From positions 523,501-587,500 of the forward strand of contig NC_087377.1 in assembly GCF_963675165.1 (NCBI RefSeq): 64,000 nt of DNA, written 5' to 3'. This stretch comes from Halichondria panicea. Lineage: Eukaryota > Porifera > Demospongiae > Suberitida > Halichondriidae. The translations under genes were made by a program, and so were the position numbers. Under the pieces are notes generated by a model, which was not told the origin of the DNA, made no database searches, and saw only the letters and a program-made list of their open reading frames with translations. Every line of letters begins with the position of its first letter. Position 1 is the stretch's first letter. This document shows, one piece after another, positions 42,951-56,065 of this stretch.

Positions 42951-45900
42951 TCACTAGCAATAGTTTTACGTTCCCATGAGTGGGTTCAATTCACTAGCAA
43001 TAGTTTTACGTTCCCGTGAGTGGGTTCAATTCACTAGCAATAGTTTTACGTTCCCGTGAGTGGGTTCAATTCACTAGCAATAGTTTTGCGTTCCCTGAGT
43101 GGGTTCAATTCACTAGCAATAGTTTTGCGTTCCCGTGAGTGGGTTCAATTCACTAGCAATAGTTTTGCGTTCCCGTGAGTGGGTTCAATTCACTAGCAAT
43201 AGTTTTACGTTCCCGTGAGTGGGTTCAATTCACTAGCAATAGTTTTACTTTCCCGTGAGTGGGTTCAATTCACTAGCAATAGTTTTACGTTCCCGTGAGT
43301 GGGTTCAATTCACTAGCAATAGTTTTGCGTTCCCTGAGTGGGTTCAATTCACTAGCAATAGTTTTGCGTTCCCTGAGTGGGTTCAATTCACTAGCAATAG
43401 TTTTGCGTTCCCGTGAGTGGGTTCAATTCACTAGCAATAGTTTTGCGTTCCCGTGAGTGGGTTCAATTCACTAGCAATAGTTTTACGTTCCCGTGAGTGG
43501 GTTCAATTCACTAGCAATAGTTTTACTTTCCCGTGAGTGGGTTCAATTCACTAGCAATAGTTTTACGTTCCCGTGAGTGGGTTCAATTCACTAGCAATAG
43601 TTTTACGTTCCCGTGAGTGGGTTCAATTCACTAGCAATAGTTTTACGTTCCCGTGAGTGGGTTCAATTCACTAGCAATAGTTTTGCGTTCCCGTGAGTGG
43701 GTTCAATTCACTAGCAATAGTTTTGCGTTCTTGTGAGTGGGTTCAATTCACTAGCAATAGTTTTGCGTTCCCGTGAGTGGGTTCAATTCACTAGCAATAG
43801 TTTTACGTTCCCGTGAGTGGGTTCAATTCACTAGCAATAGTTTTAAGTTGCCGTGAGTGGGTTCAATTCACTAGCAATAGTTTTAAGTTGCGGTGAGTGC
43901 ATGGGTTCATTTCACTAGCAATAGTTTTACGTTCCCGTGAGTGGGTTCAATTCACTAGCAATAGTTTTACGTTCCCTTGAGTGGATTCAATTCACTAGCA
44001 ATAGTTTTGCTTTCCCGTGAGTGGGTTCAATTCACTAGCAATAGTTTTGCGTTCCCGTGTGTGGGTTCAATTCACTAGCAATAGTTTTGCGTTCCCGTGA
44101 GTGGGTTCAATTCACTAGCAATAGTTTTACGTTCCCGTGAGTGCATGGGTTCAATTCACTAGCAATAGTTTTACGTTCCCGTGAGTGGGTTCAATTCACT
44201 AGCAATAGTTTTGCGTTCTTGTGAGTGGGTTCAATTCACTAGCAATAGTTTTGCGTTCCCGTGAGTGGGTTCAATTCACTAGCAATAGTTTTACGTTCCC
44301 GTGAGTGGGTTCAATTCACTACCAATAGTTTTACGTTCCCTTGAGTGGATTCAATTCACTAGCAATAGTTTTGCTTTCCCGTGAGTGGGTTCAATTCACT
44401 AGCAATAGTTTTGCGTTCCCGTGAGTGGGTTCAATTCACTAGCAATAGTTTTGCGTTCCCGTGAGTGGGTTCAATTCACTAGCAATAGTTTTACGTTCCA
44501 GTGAGTGGGTTCAATTCACTAGCAATAGTTTTGCGTTCCCGTGAGTGGGTTCACTTCACTAGCAATAGTTTTGCGGTCTTGTGAGTGGGTTCAATTCACT
44601 AGCAATAGTTTTGCGTTCCCATGAGTGGGTTCAATTCACTAGCAATAGTTTTACGTTCCCGTGAGTGGGTTCAATTCACTAGCAATAGTTTTACGTTCCC
44701 GTGAGTGGGTTCAATTCACTAGCAATAGTTTTACGTTCCCGTGAGTGGGTTCAATTCACTAGCAATAGTTTTGCGTTCCCTGAGTGGGTTCAATTCACTA
44801 GCAATAGTTTTGCGTTCCCGTGAGTGGGTTCAATTCACTAGCAATAGTTTTGCGTTCCCGTGAGTGGGTTCAATTCACTAGCAATAGTTTTACTTTCCCG
44901 TTAGTGGGTTCAATTCACTAGCAATAGTTTTACGTTCCCGTGAGTGGGTTCAATTCACTAGCAATAGTTTTACGTTCCCGTGAGTGGGTTCAATTCACTA
45001 GCAATAGTTTTACGTTCCCGTGAGTGGGTTCAATTCACTAGCAATAGTTTTACGTTCCCGTGAGTGGGTTCAATTCACTAGCAATAGTTTTGCGTTCCCT
45101 GAGTGGGTTCAATTCACTAGCAATAGTTTTGCGTTCCCGTGAGTGGGTTCAATTCACTAGCAATAGTTTTGCGTTCCCGTGAGTGGGTTCAATTCACTAG
45201 CAATAGTTTTACGTTCCCGTGAGTGGGTTCAATTCACTAGCAATAGTTTTGCGTTCCCTGAGTGGGTTCAATTCACTAGCAATAGTTTTGCGTTCCCGTG
45301 AGTGGGTTCAATTCACTAGCAATAGTTTTGCGTTCCCGTGAGTGGGTTCAATTCACTAGCAATAGTTTTACGTTCCCGTGAGTGGGTTCAATTCACTAGC
45401 AATAGTTTTACTTTCCCGTGAGTGGGTTCAATTCACTAGCAATAGTTTTACGTTCCCGTGAGTGGGTTCAATTCACTAGCAATAGTTTTGCGTTCCCTGA
45501 GTGGGTTCAATTCACTAGCAATAGTTTTGCGTTCCCTGAGTGGGTTCAATTCACTAGCAATAGTTTTGCGTTCCCGTGAGTGGGTTCAATTCACTAGCAA
45601 TAGTTTTGCGTTCCCGTGAGTGGGTTCAATTCACTAGCAATAGTTTTACGTTCCCGTGAGTGGGTTCAATTCACTAGCAATAGTTTTACTTTCCCGTGAG
45701 TGGGTTCAATTCACTAGCAATAGTTTTACGTTCCCGTGAGTGGGTTCAATTCACTAGCAATAGTTTTACGTTCCCGTGAGTGGGTTCAATTCACTAGCAA
45801 TAGTTTTACGTTCCCGTGAGTGGGTTCAATTCACTAGCAATAGTTTTGCGTTCCCGTGAGTGGGTTCAATTCACTAGCAATAGTTTTGCGTTCTTGTGAG

Positions 45901-48900
45901 TGGGTTCAATTCACTAGCAATAGTTTTGCGTTCCCGTGAGTGGGTTCAATTCACTAGCAATAGTTTTACGTTCCCGTGAGTGGGTTCAATTCACTAGCAA
46001 TAGTTTTAAGTTGCCGTGAGTGGGTTCAATTCACTAGCAATAGTTTTAAGTTGCGGTGAGTGCATGGGTTCATTTCACTAGCAATAGTTTTACGTTCCCG
46101 TGAGTGGGTTCAATTCACTAGCAATAGTTTTACGTTCCCTTGAGTGGATTCAATTCACTAGCAATAGTTTTGCTTTCCCGTGAGTGGGTTCAATTCACTA
46201 GCAATAGTTTTGCGTTCCCGTGTGTGGGTTCAATTCACTAGCAATAGTTTTGCGTTCCCGTGAGTGGGTTCAATTCACTAGCAATAGTTTTACGTTCCCG
46301 TGAGTGCATGGGTTCAATTCACTAGCAATAGTTTTACGTTCCCGTGAGTGGGTTCAATTCACTAGCAATAGTTTTGCGTTCTTGTGAGTGGGTTCAATTC
46401 ACTAGCAATAGTTTTGCGTTCCCGTGAGTGGGTTCAATTCACTAGCAATAGTTTTACGTTCCCGTGAGTGGGTTCAATTCACTACCAATAGTTTTACGTT
46501 CCCTTGAGTGGATTCAATTCACTAGCAATAGTTTTGCTTTCCCGTGAGTGGGTTCAATTCACTAGCAATAGTTTTGCGTTCCCGTGAGTGGGTTCAATTC
46601 ACTAGCAATAGTTTTGCGTTCCCGTGAGTGGGTTCAATTCACTAGCAATAGTTTTACGTTCCAGTGAGTGGGTTCAATTCACTAGCAATAGTTTTACGTT
46701 CCCGTGAGTGGGTTCACTTCACTAGCAATAGTTTTGCGGTCTTGTGAGTGGGTTCAATTCACTAGCAATAGTTTTGCGTTCCCGTGAGTGGGTTCAATTC
46801 ACTAGCAATAGTTTTACGTTCCCGTGAGTGGGTTCAATTCACTAGCAATAGTTTTACGTTCCCGTGAGTGGGTTCAATTCACTAGCAATAGTTTTACGTT
46901 CCCGTGAGTGGGTTCAATTCACTAGCAATAGTTTTGCGTTCCCTGAGTGGGTTCAATTCACTAGCAATAGTTTTGCGTTCCCGTGAGTGGGTTCAATTCA
47001 CTAGCAATAGTTTTGCGTTCCCGTGAGTGGGTTCAATTCACTAGCAATAGTTTTACTTTCCCGTTAGTGGGTTCAATTCACTAGCAATAGTTTTACGTTC
47101 CCGTGAGTGGGTTCAATTCACTAGCAATAGTTTTACGTTCCCGTGAGTGGGTTCAATTCACTAGCAATAGTTTTACGTTCCCGTGAGTGGGTTCAATTCA
47201 CTAGCAATAGTTTTACGTTCCCGTGAGTGGGTTCAATTCACTAGCAATAGTTTTGCGTTCCCTGAGTGGGTTCAATTCACTAGCAATAGTTTTGCGTTCC
47301 CGTGAGTGGGTTCAATTCACTAGCAATAGTTTTGCGTTCCCGTGAGTGGGTTCAATTCACTAGCAATAGTTTTACTTTCCCGTGAGTGGGTTCAATTCAC
47401 TAGCAATAGTTTTACGTTCCCGTGAGTGGGTTCAATTCACTAGCAATAGTTTTACGTTCCCGTGAGTGGGTTCAATTCACTAGCAATAGTTTTGCGTTCT
47501 TGTGAGTGGGTTCAATTCACTAGCAATAGTTTTGCGTTCCCGTGAGTGGGTTCAATTCACTAGCAATAGTTTTACGTTCCCGTGAGTGGGTTCAATTCAC
47601 TAGCATTAGTTTTAAGTTGCCGTGAGTGGGTTCAATTCACTAGCAATAGTTTTAAGTTGCGGTGAGTGCATGGGTTCATTTCACTAGCAATAGTTTTACG
47701 TTCCCGTGAGTGGGTTCAATTCACTAGCAATAGTTTTACGTTCCCTTGAGTGGATTCAATTCACTAGCAATAGTTTTGCTTTCCCGTGAGTGGGTTCAAT
47801 TCACTAGCAATAGTTTTGCGTTCCCGTGAGTGGGTTCAATTCACTAGCAATAGTTTTGCGTTCCCGTGAGTGGGTTCAATTCACTAGCAATAGTTTTACG
47901 TTCCCGTGAGTGGGTTCAATTCACTAGCAATAGTTTTACGTTCCCGTGAGTGGGTTCAATTCACTAGCAATAGTTTTGCGTTCTTGTGAGTGGGTTCAAT
48001 TCACTAGCAATAGTTTTGCGTTCCCGTGAGTGGGTTCAATTCACTAGCAATAGTTTTACGTTCCCGTGAGTGGGTTCAATTCACTAGCAATAGTTTTAAG
48101 TTGCCGTGAGTGGGTTCAATTCACTAGCAATAGTTTTAAGTTGCGGTGAGTGCATGGGTTCATTTCACTAGCAATAGTTTTACGTTCCCGTGAGTGGGTT
48201 CAATTCACTAGCAATAGTTTTACGTTCCCTTGAGTGGATTCAATTCACTAGCAATAGTTTTGTTTTCCCGTGAGTGGGTTCAATTCACTAGCAATAGTTT
48301 TGCGTTCCCGTGAGTGGGTTCAATTCACTAGCAATAGTTTTGCGTTCCCGTGAGTGGGTTCAATTCACTAGCAATAGTTTTACGTTCCCGTGAGTGGGTT
48401 CAATTCACTAGCAATAGTTTTAAGTTGCCGTGAGTGGGTTCAATTCACTAGCAATAGTTTTGCGTTCCCGTGAGTGGGTTCAATTCACTAGCAATAGTTT
48501 TGCGTTCCCGTGAGTGGGTTCAATTCACTAGCAATAGTTTTACGTTCCCGTGAGTGGGTTCAATTCACTAGCAATAGTTTTACTTTCCCGTGAGTGGGTT
48601 CAATTCACTAGCAATAGTTTTACGTTCCCGTGAGTGGGTTCAATTCACTAGCAATAGTTTTACTTTCCTGTGAGTGGGTTCAATTCACTAGCAATAGTTT
48701 TACGTTCCCGTGAGTGGGTTCAATTCACTAGCAATAGTTTTAAGTTGCCGTGAGTGGGTTCAATTCACTAGCAAAAGTTTAAAGTTGCCGTGAGTGCATG
48801 GGTTCACTTCACTAGCAATAGTTTTACGTTCCCGTGAGTTGGTTCAATTCACTAGCAATAGTTTTGCGTTCCCGTGAGTGGGTTCAATTCACTAGCAATA

Positions 48901-51900
48901 GTTTTGCGTTCCCGTGAGTGGGTTCAATTGACTAGCAATACTTTTACGTTCCCGTGAGTGGGTTCAATTCACTAGCAATAGTTTTGCTTTCCCGTGAGTG
49001 GGTTCAATTCACTAGCAATAGTTTTGCGTTCCCGTGAGTGGGTTCAATTCACTAGCAATAGTTTTGCGTTCCCGTGAGTGGGTTCAATTCACTAGCAATA
49101 GTTTTACGTTCCCGTGAGTGGGTTCAATTCACTAGCAATAGTTTTACGTTCCCGTGAGTGGGTTCAATTCACTAGCAATAGTTTTGCGTTCTTGTGAGTG
49201 GGTTCAATTCACTAGCAATAGTTTTGCGTTCCCGTGAGTGGGTTCAATTCACTAGCAATAGTTTTACGTTCCCGTGAGTGGGTTCAATTCACTAGCAATA
49301 GTTTTAAGTTGCCGTGAGTGGGTTCAATTCACTAGCAATAGTTTTAAGTTGCGGTGAGTGCATGGGTTCATTTCACTAGCAATAGTTTTACGTTCCCGTG
49401 AGTGGGTTCAATTCACTAGCAATAGTTTTACGTTCCCTTGAGTGGATTCAATTCACTAGCAATAGTTTTGCTTTCCCGTGAGTGGGTTCAATTCACTAGC
49501 AATAGTTTTGCGTTCCCGTGAGTGGGTTCAATTCACTAGCAATAGTTTTGCGTTCCCGTGAGTGGGTTCAATTCACTAGCAATAGTTTTACGTTCCCGTG
49601 AGTGGGTTCAATTCACTAGCAATAGTTTTAAGTTGCCGTGAGTGGGTTCAATTCACTAGCAATAGTTTTGCGTTCCCGTGAGTGGGTTCAATTCACTAGC
49701 AATAGTTTTGCGTTCCCGTGAGTGGGTTCAATTCACTAGCAATAGTTTTACGTTCCCGTGAGTGGGTTCAATTCACTAGCAATAGTTTTACTTTCCCGTG
49801 AGTGGGTTCAATTCACTAGCAATAGTTTTACGTTCCCGTGAGTGGGTTCAATTCACTAGCAATAGTTTTGCGTTCCCGTGAGTGGGTTCAATTCACTAGC
49901 AATAGTTTTACGTTCCCGTGAGTGGGTTCAATTCACTAGCAATAGTTTTAAGTTGCCGTGAGTGGGTTCAATTCACTAGCAATAGTTTTAAGTTGCGGTG
50001 AGTGCATGGGTTCATTTCACTAGCAATAGTTTTACGTTCCCGTGAGTGGGTTCAATTCACTAGCAATAGTTTTACGTTCCCTTGAGTGGATTCAATTCAC
50101 TAGCAATAGTTTTGCTTTCCCGTGAGTGGGTTCAATTCACTAGCAATAGTTTTGCGTTCCCGTGTGTGGGTTCAATTCACTAGCAATAGTTTTGCGTTCC
50201 CGTGAGTGGGTTCAATTCACTAGCAATAGTTTTACGTTCCCGTGAGTGCATGGGTTCAATTCACTAGCAATAGTTTTACGTTCCCGTGAGTGGGTTCAAT
50301 TCACTAGCAATAGTTTTGCGTTCTTGTGAGTGGGTTCAATTCACTAGCAATAGTTTTGCGTTCCCGTGAGTGGGTTCAATTCACTAGCAATAGTTTTACG
50401 TTCCCGTGAGTGGGTTCAATTCACTACCAATAGTTTTACGTTCCCTTGAGTGGATTCAATTCACTAGCAATAGTTTTGCTTTCCCGTGAGTGGGTTCAAT
50501 TCACTAGCAATAGTTTTGCGTTCCCGTGAGTGGGTTCAATTCACTAGCAATAGTTTTGCGTTCCCGTGAGTGGGTTCAATTCACTAGCAATAGTTTTACG
50601 TTCCAGTGAGTGGGTTCAATTCACTAGCAATAGTTTTACGTTCCCGTGAGTGGGTTCACTTCACTAGCAATAGTTTTGCGGTCTTGTGAGTGGGTTCAAT
50701 TCACTAGCAATAGTTTTGCGTTCCCATGAGTGGGTTCAATTCACTAGCAATAGTTTTACGTTCCCGTGAGTGGGTTCAATTCACTAGCAATAGTTTTACG
50801 TTCCCGTGAGTGGGTTCAATTCACTAGCAATAGTTTTACGTTCCCGTGAGTGGGTTCAATTCACTAGCAATAGTTTTGCGTTCCCTGAGTGGGTTCAATT
50901 CACTAGCAATAGTTTTGCGTTCCCGTGAGTGGGTTCAATTCACTAGCAATAGTTTTGCGTTCCCGTGAGTGGGTTCAATTCACTAGCAATAGTTTTACTT
51001 TCCCGTTAGTGGGTTCAATTCACTAGCAATAGTTTTACGTTCCCGTGAGTGGGTTCAATTCACTAGCAATAGTTTTACGTTCCCGTGAGTGGGTTCAATT
51101 CACTAGCAATAGTTTTACGTTCCCGTGAGTGGGTTCAATTCACTAGCAATAGTTTTACGTTCCCGTGAGTGGGTTCAATTCACTAGCAATAGTTTTGCGT
51201 TCCCTGAGTGGGTTCAATTCACTAGCAATAGTTTTGCGTTCCCGTGAGTGGGTTCAATTCACTAGCAATAGTTTTGCGTTCCCGTGAGTGGGTTCAATTC
51301 ACTAGCAATAGTTTTACTTTCCCGTGAGTGGGTTCAATTCACTAGCAATAGTTTTACGTTCCCGTGAGTGGGTTCAATTCACTAGCAATAGTTTTACGTT
51401 CCCGTGAGTGGGTTCAATTCACTAGCAATAGTTTTGCGTTCTTGTGAGTGGGTTCAATTCACTAGCAATAGTTTTGCGTTCCCGTGAGTGGGTTCAATTC
51501 ACTAGCAATAGTTTTACGTTCCCGTGAGTGGGTTCAATTCACTAGCATTAGTTTTAAGTTGCCGTGAGTGGGTTCAATTCACTAGCAATAGTTTTAAGTT
51601 GCGGTGAGTGCATGGGTTCATTTCACTAGCAATAGTTTTACGTTCCCGTGAGTGGGTTCAATTCACTAGCAATAGTTTTACGTTCCCTTGAGTGGATTCA
51701 ATTCACTAGCAATAGTTTTGCTTTCCCGTGAGTGGGTTCAATTCACTAGCAATAGTTTTGCGTTCCCGTGAGTGGGTTCAATTCACTAGCAATAGTTTTG
51801 CGTTCCCGTGAGTGGGTTCAATTCACTAGCAATAGTTTTACGTTCCCGTGAGTGGGTTCAATTCACTAGCAATAGTTTTACGTTCCCGTGAGTGGGTTCA

Positions 51901-54835
51901 ATTCACTAGCAATAGTTTTGCGTTCTTGTGAGTGGGTTCAATTCACTAGCAATAGTTTTGCGTTCCCGTGAGTGGGTTCAATTCACTAGCAATAGTTTTA
52001 CGTTCCCGTGAGTGGGTTCAATTCACTAGCAATAGTTTTAAGTTGCCGTGAGTGGGTTCAATTCACTAGCAATAGTTTTAAGTTGCGGTGAGTGCATGGG
52101 TTCATTTCACTAGCAATAGTTTTACGTTCCCGTGAGTGGGTTCAATTCACTAGCAATAGTTTTACGTTCCCTTGAGTGGATTCAATTCACTAGCAATAGT
52201 TTTGTTTTCCCGTGAGTGGGTTCAATTCACTAGCAATAGTTTTGCGTTCCCGTGAGTGGGTTCAATTCACTAGCAATAGTTTTGCGTTCCCGTGAGTGGG
52301 TTCAATTCACTAGCAATAGTTTTACGTTCCCGTGAGTGGGTTCAATTCACTAGCAATAGTTTTAAGTTGCCGTGAGTGGGTTCAATTCACTAGCAATAGT
52401 TTTGCGTTCCCGTGAGTGGGTTCAATTCACTAGCAATAGTTTTGCGTTCCCGTGAGTGGGTTCAATTCACTAGCAATAGTTTTACGTTCCCGTGAGTGGG
52501 TTCAATTCACTAGCAATAGTTTTACTTTCCCGTGAGTGGGTTCAATTCACTAGCAATAGTTTTACGTTCCCGTGAGTGGGTTCAATTCACTAGCAATAGT
52601 TTTACTTTCCTGTGAGTGGGTTCAATTCACTAGCAATAGTTTTACGTTCCCGTGAGTGGGTTCAATTCACTAGCAATAGTTTTAAGTTGCCGTGAGTGGG
52701 TTCAATTCACTAGCAAAAGTTTAAAGTTGCCGTGAGTGCATGGGTTCACTTCACTAGCAATAGTTTTACGTTCCCGTGAGTTGGTTCAATTCACTAGCAA
52801 TAGTTTTGCGTTCCCGTGAGTGGGTTCAATTCACTAGCAATAGTTTTGCGTTCCCGTGAGTGGGTTCAATTGACTAGCAATACTTTTACGTTCCCGTGAG
52901 TGGGTTCAATTCACTAGCAATAGTTTTACGTTCCCGTGAGTGGGTTCAATTAACTAGCAATAGTTTTACGTTCCCGTGAGTGGGTTCAATTCACTAGCAA
53001 TAGTTTTACTTTCCCGTGAGTGGGTTCAATTCACTAGCAATAGTTTTACGTTCCCGTGAGTGGGTTCAATTCACTAGCAATAGTTTTAAGTTGCCGTGAG
53101 TGGGTTCAATTCACTAGCAATAGTTTTAAGTTGCCGTGAGTGCATGGGTTCACTTCACTAGCAATAGTTTTGCGTTCCCGTGAGTGGGTTCAATTCACTA
53201 GCAATAGTTTTGCGTTCCCGTGAGTGGGTTCAATTCACTAGCAATAGTTTTACGTTCCCGTGAGTGGGTTCAATTCACTAGCAATAGTTTTACTTTCCCG
53301 TGAGTGGGTTCAATTCACTAGCAATAGTTTTACGTTCCCGTGAGTGGGTTCAATTCACTAGCAATAGTTTTACTTTTTTGTGAGTGGGTTCAATTCACTA
53401 GCAATAGTTTTACGTTCCCGTGAGTGGGTTCAATTCACTAGCAATAGTTTTGCGTTCTTGTGAGTGGGTTCAATTCACTAGCAATAGTTTTGCGTTCCCG
53501 TTGGTGGGTTCAATTCACTAGCAATAGTTTTACGTTCCCGTGAGTGGGTTCAATTCACTAGCAATAGTTTTAAGTTGCCGTGAGTGGGTTCAATTCACTA
53601 GCAATAGTTTTAAGTTGCCGTGAGTGCATGGGTTCACTTCACTAGCAATAGTTTTACGTTCCCGTGAGTGGGTTCAATTCACTAGCAATGGTTTTACGTT
53701 CCCTTGAGTGGGTTCAATTCACTAGCAATAGTTTTGCGTTCCCGTGAGTGGGTTCAATTCACTAGCAATAGTTTTGCGTTCCCGTGAGTGGGTTCAATTC
53801 ACTAGCAATAGTTTTACGTTCCCGTGAGTGGGTTCAATTCACTAGCAATAGTTTTAAGTTGCCGTGAGTGGGTTCAATTCACTAGCAATAGTTTTACGTT
53901 CCCTTGAGTGGGTTCAATTCACTAGCAATAGTTTTACTTTCCCTTGAGTGGGTTCAATTCACTAGCAATAGTTTTAAGTTGCCGTGAGTGCATGGGTTCA
54001 CTTCACTAGCAATAGTTTTGCGTTCCCTTGAGTGGGTTCAATTCACTAGCAATAGTTTTAAGTTGCCGTGAGTGCATGGGTTCAATTCACTAGCAATAGT
54101 TTTACTTCCCCTTGAGTGGGTTCAATTCACTAGCAATAGTTTTACGTTCCCGTGAGTGGGTTCAATTCACTAGCAACAGTTTTACTTTCCCTTGAGTGGG
54201 TTCAATTCACTAGCAATAGTTTTAAGTTGCCGTGAGTGCATGGGTTCACTTCACTAGCAATAGTTTTACGTTCCCGTGAGTGGGTTCAATTCACTAGCAA
54301 TAGTTTTACGTTCCCGTGAGTGGGTTCAATTCACTAGCAATAGTTTTAAGTTGCCGTGAGTGGGTTCAATTCACTAGCAATAGTTTTAAGTTGCCGTGAG
54401 TGCATGGGTTCACTTCACTAGCAATAGTTTTACGTTCCCGTGAGTGGGTTCAATTCACTAGCAATAGTTTTACGTTCCCTTGAGTGGGTTCAATTCACTA
54501 GCAATAGTTTTGCGTTCCCGTGAGTGGGTTCAATTCACTAGCAATAGTTTTGCGTTCCCGTGAGTGGGTTCAATTCACTAGCAATAGTTTTACGTTCCCG
54601 TGAGTGGGTTCAATTCACTAGCAATAATTTTATGTTCCCGTGAGTGCATGGGTTCAATTCACTAGCAATAGTTTTACGTTCCCGTGAGTGGGTTCAATTC
54701 ACTAGCAATAGTTTTACGTTCCCGTGAGTGGGTTCAATTCACTAGCAATAGTTTTACGTTCCCGTGAGTGGGTTCAATTCACTAGCAATAGTTTTGCGTT
54801 CCCGTGAGTGGGTTCAATTCACTAGCAATAGTTTT
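42951..54835. repeat. Giant 40-bp minisatellite array 2 (~11.9 kb)
   Basis: It has the same monomer and orientation as array 1. A private class carries four extra bases (GTGAGTGCATGGGTTCA), and another lacks one (GTTCCCTGAG). The 33-bp class of array 1 was not seen here, nor the CATGGG class in array 1. Markers show higher-order repeats: GTTGCGGTGAGTGCATGGG near 43889, 46053, 47660, 48143, 49353, 49993, 51600 and 52083; ACTACCAATAG near 44320, 46486 and 50426; GCAAAAGTTTAAAG near 48770 and 52710. The spacings are about 2.16 kb and 3.94 kb. Confidence 0.97.
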
Positions 54836-54960
54836 GGTTTTTGCGCTGTACTCCCCCCTTGCATGTGTGACTGTTTTTTGTAGTTTGTGTTTTTTGCGCT
54901 GTGCTCCTCCCTTGCAGGTGTGACTGTGTTTTGTAGTTTGTGCTTTTTGCGCTGTACTCC
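54836..54960. repeat. 53-bp repeats at the right edge of array 2
   Basis: About 2.4 diverged units run in the same orientation as those on the left edge, ending in the CA run that borders block C. The frame reading HTCKGG-type repeats on the minus strand is an artefact of this unit. Confidence 0.9.
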
Positions 54961-55482
54961 CCACACTCACACACACACACACACAGTGAAGGAGCCTCCA
55001 TCACAACGCCAGCGATATTTCCATAGTCATGATGAGGTACGCTAGTGGGTGTGGTCTCAGCTTGTGTGTGGGTGTGTGTGTGTAACTGTACATTATGCTG
55101 CATGTGAAATTGTCGTGTACTATAATTTTATAAAATACGACCACTTTCCCTCATCCCCCATTTCTCTGTAGACACGCTGTTTCTTATAATCATGGACACT
55201 GATGGGATAAGTTGAAGATAATTATTGTCAAGAAAGTAAACACAAGCCCGGCCCGTTACCAAGGAAACATGACAACATTGATCATCATTGAAATTTTTAG
55301 CCTATGCAGTCATAAAAATTAATATTATTGTATTTTTTAATCTCTACTGCTAAAAATTAATTATGACCAAGAGTGCATGCGCTCTTGTTATGACATAATA
55401 ATAATTATTACAATAAAAGTGGTAAAGATCATTAACTATATAAGTAAGTAAGAATTATGTGTATTTTATAAACCTTACAGTC

Positions 55483-55560
55483 CCCATGAGAACCCGTGTC
55501 CTCTCACGAGATCTGATCTACTAGCCACACCCTTAACCACTAGGCCACACCCATTCTTCA
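55483..55560 (-). repeat. tRNA-derived SINE-like segment (copy 2)
   Basis: It duplicates 18537-18615, with the same GTGGCCTAGTGGTTAAGG A-box-like core on the minus strand. It was copied with the block rather than inserted independently. Confidence 0.5.
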
Positions 55561-55826
55561 CCAATCTGTGTATTATCAGGAGCTCATAAATAAGTTTAAT
55601 TTTGATGACGGCTCTCTTCTGATGCTACACAGTTACAATACATTTATCATTGATAACATAGCTGGCATGTGCAATTGTGTGGACAGACATTGACTCAACA
55701 AAGCATTCACATCAGGTATAATTATGGTGGATAGAGTGCTAGTAGTCACCACACAAACACTTGTAAATGATAAAGAACAAAAAATAAATACCAGCAGTCA
55801 CAGTTTATAATGGCTAGAGGATATTG

Positions 55827-56012
55827 TCAGGCTAGAGTCACTTGCAATCTTCCCTTGAGATCCTCAGCAATGTCAGCTCTACTGATAACGGGAGACTCTA
55901 GAGATGTCAACAAGTCCTCCAGTTGTGGACCACCTTGCAACCACTCTACGAGCATGTGTGTGAAACACTTGGTGACACTGTTGGGTATTCTGGCATTCTC
56001 CTCTGCTATCAC
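55827..56012 (-). CDS. Death-domain C-terminal half, last exon (copy 2)
   Basis: It has the same 61-codon phase-0 exon as 18901-19086, with changes R to I (NARIPNSV), A to S (LLTSLESP) and E to D (IAEDLKGR), and no frame break. Immediately upstream (to the right) the intron was hit by the insertion at 56066-57316, and further upstream the kinase exon at 58388 appears. No first-half Death exon was recognised in this locus, so the copy may be orphaned. Confidence 0.55.
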   Translation of the reverse strand: MIAEENARIPNSVTKCFTHMLVEWLQGGPQLEDLLTSLESPVISRADIAEDLKGRLQVTLA

Positions 56013-56065
56013 CTGCAGTGTACATTGTTATTATAATGACATCATTCTGCACTATCCAAGTTCTA

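Noticed and set aside
42612-42960. Minus-strand frames with HTCKGG/SAKSTNYKTQS repeats, also at 15050-15262 and 54782-55103
   Set aside because: The apparent peptide repeat is the 53-bp DNA repeat read in one frame. The period is not kept precisely and no domain or start context is present.
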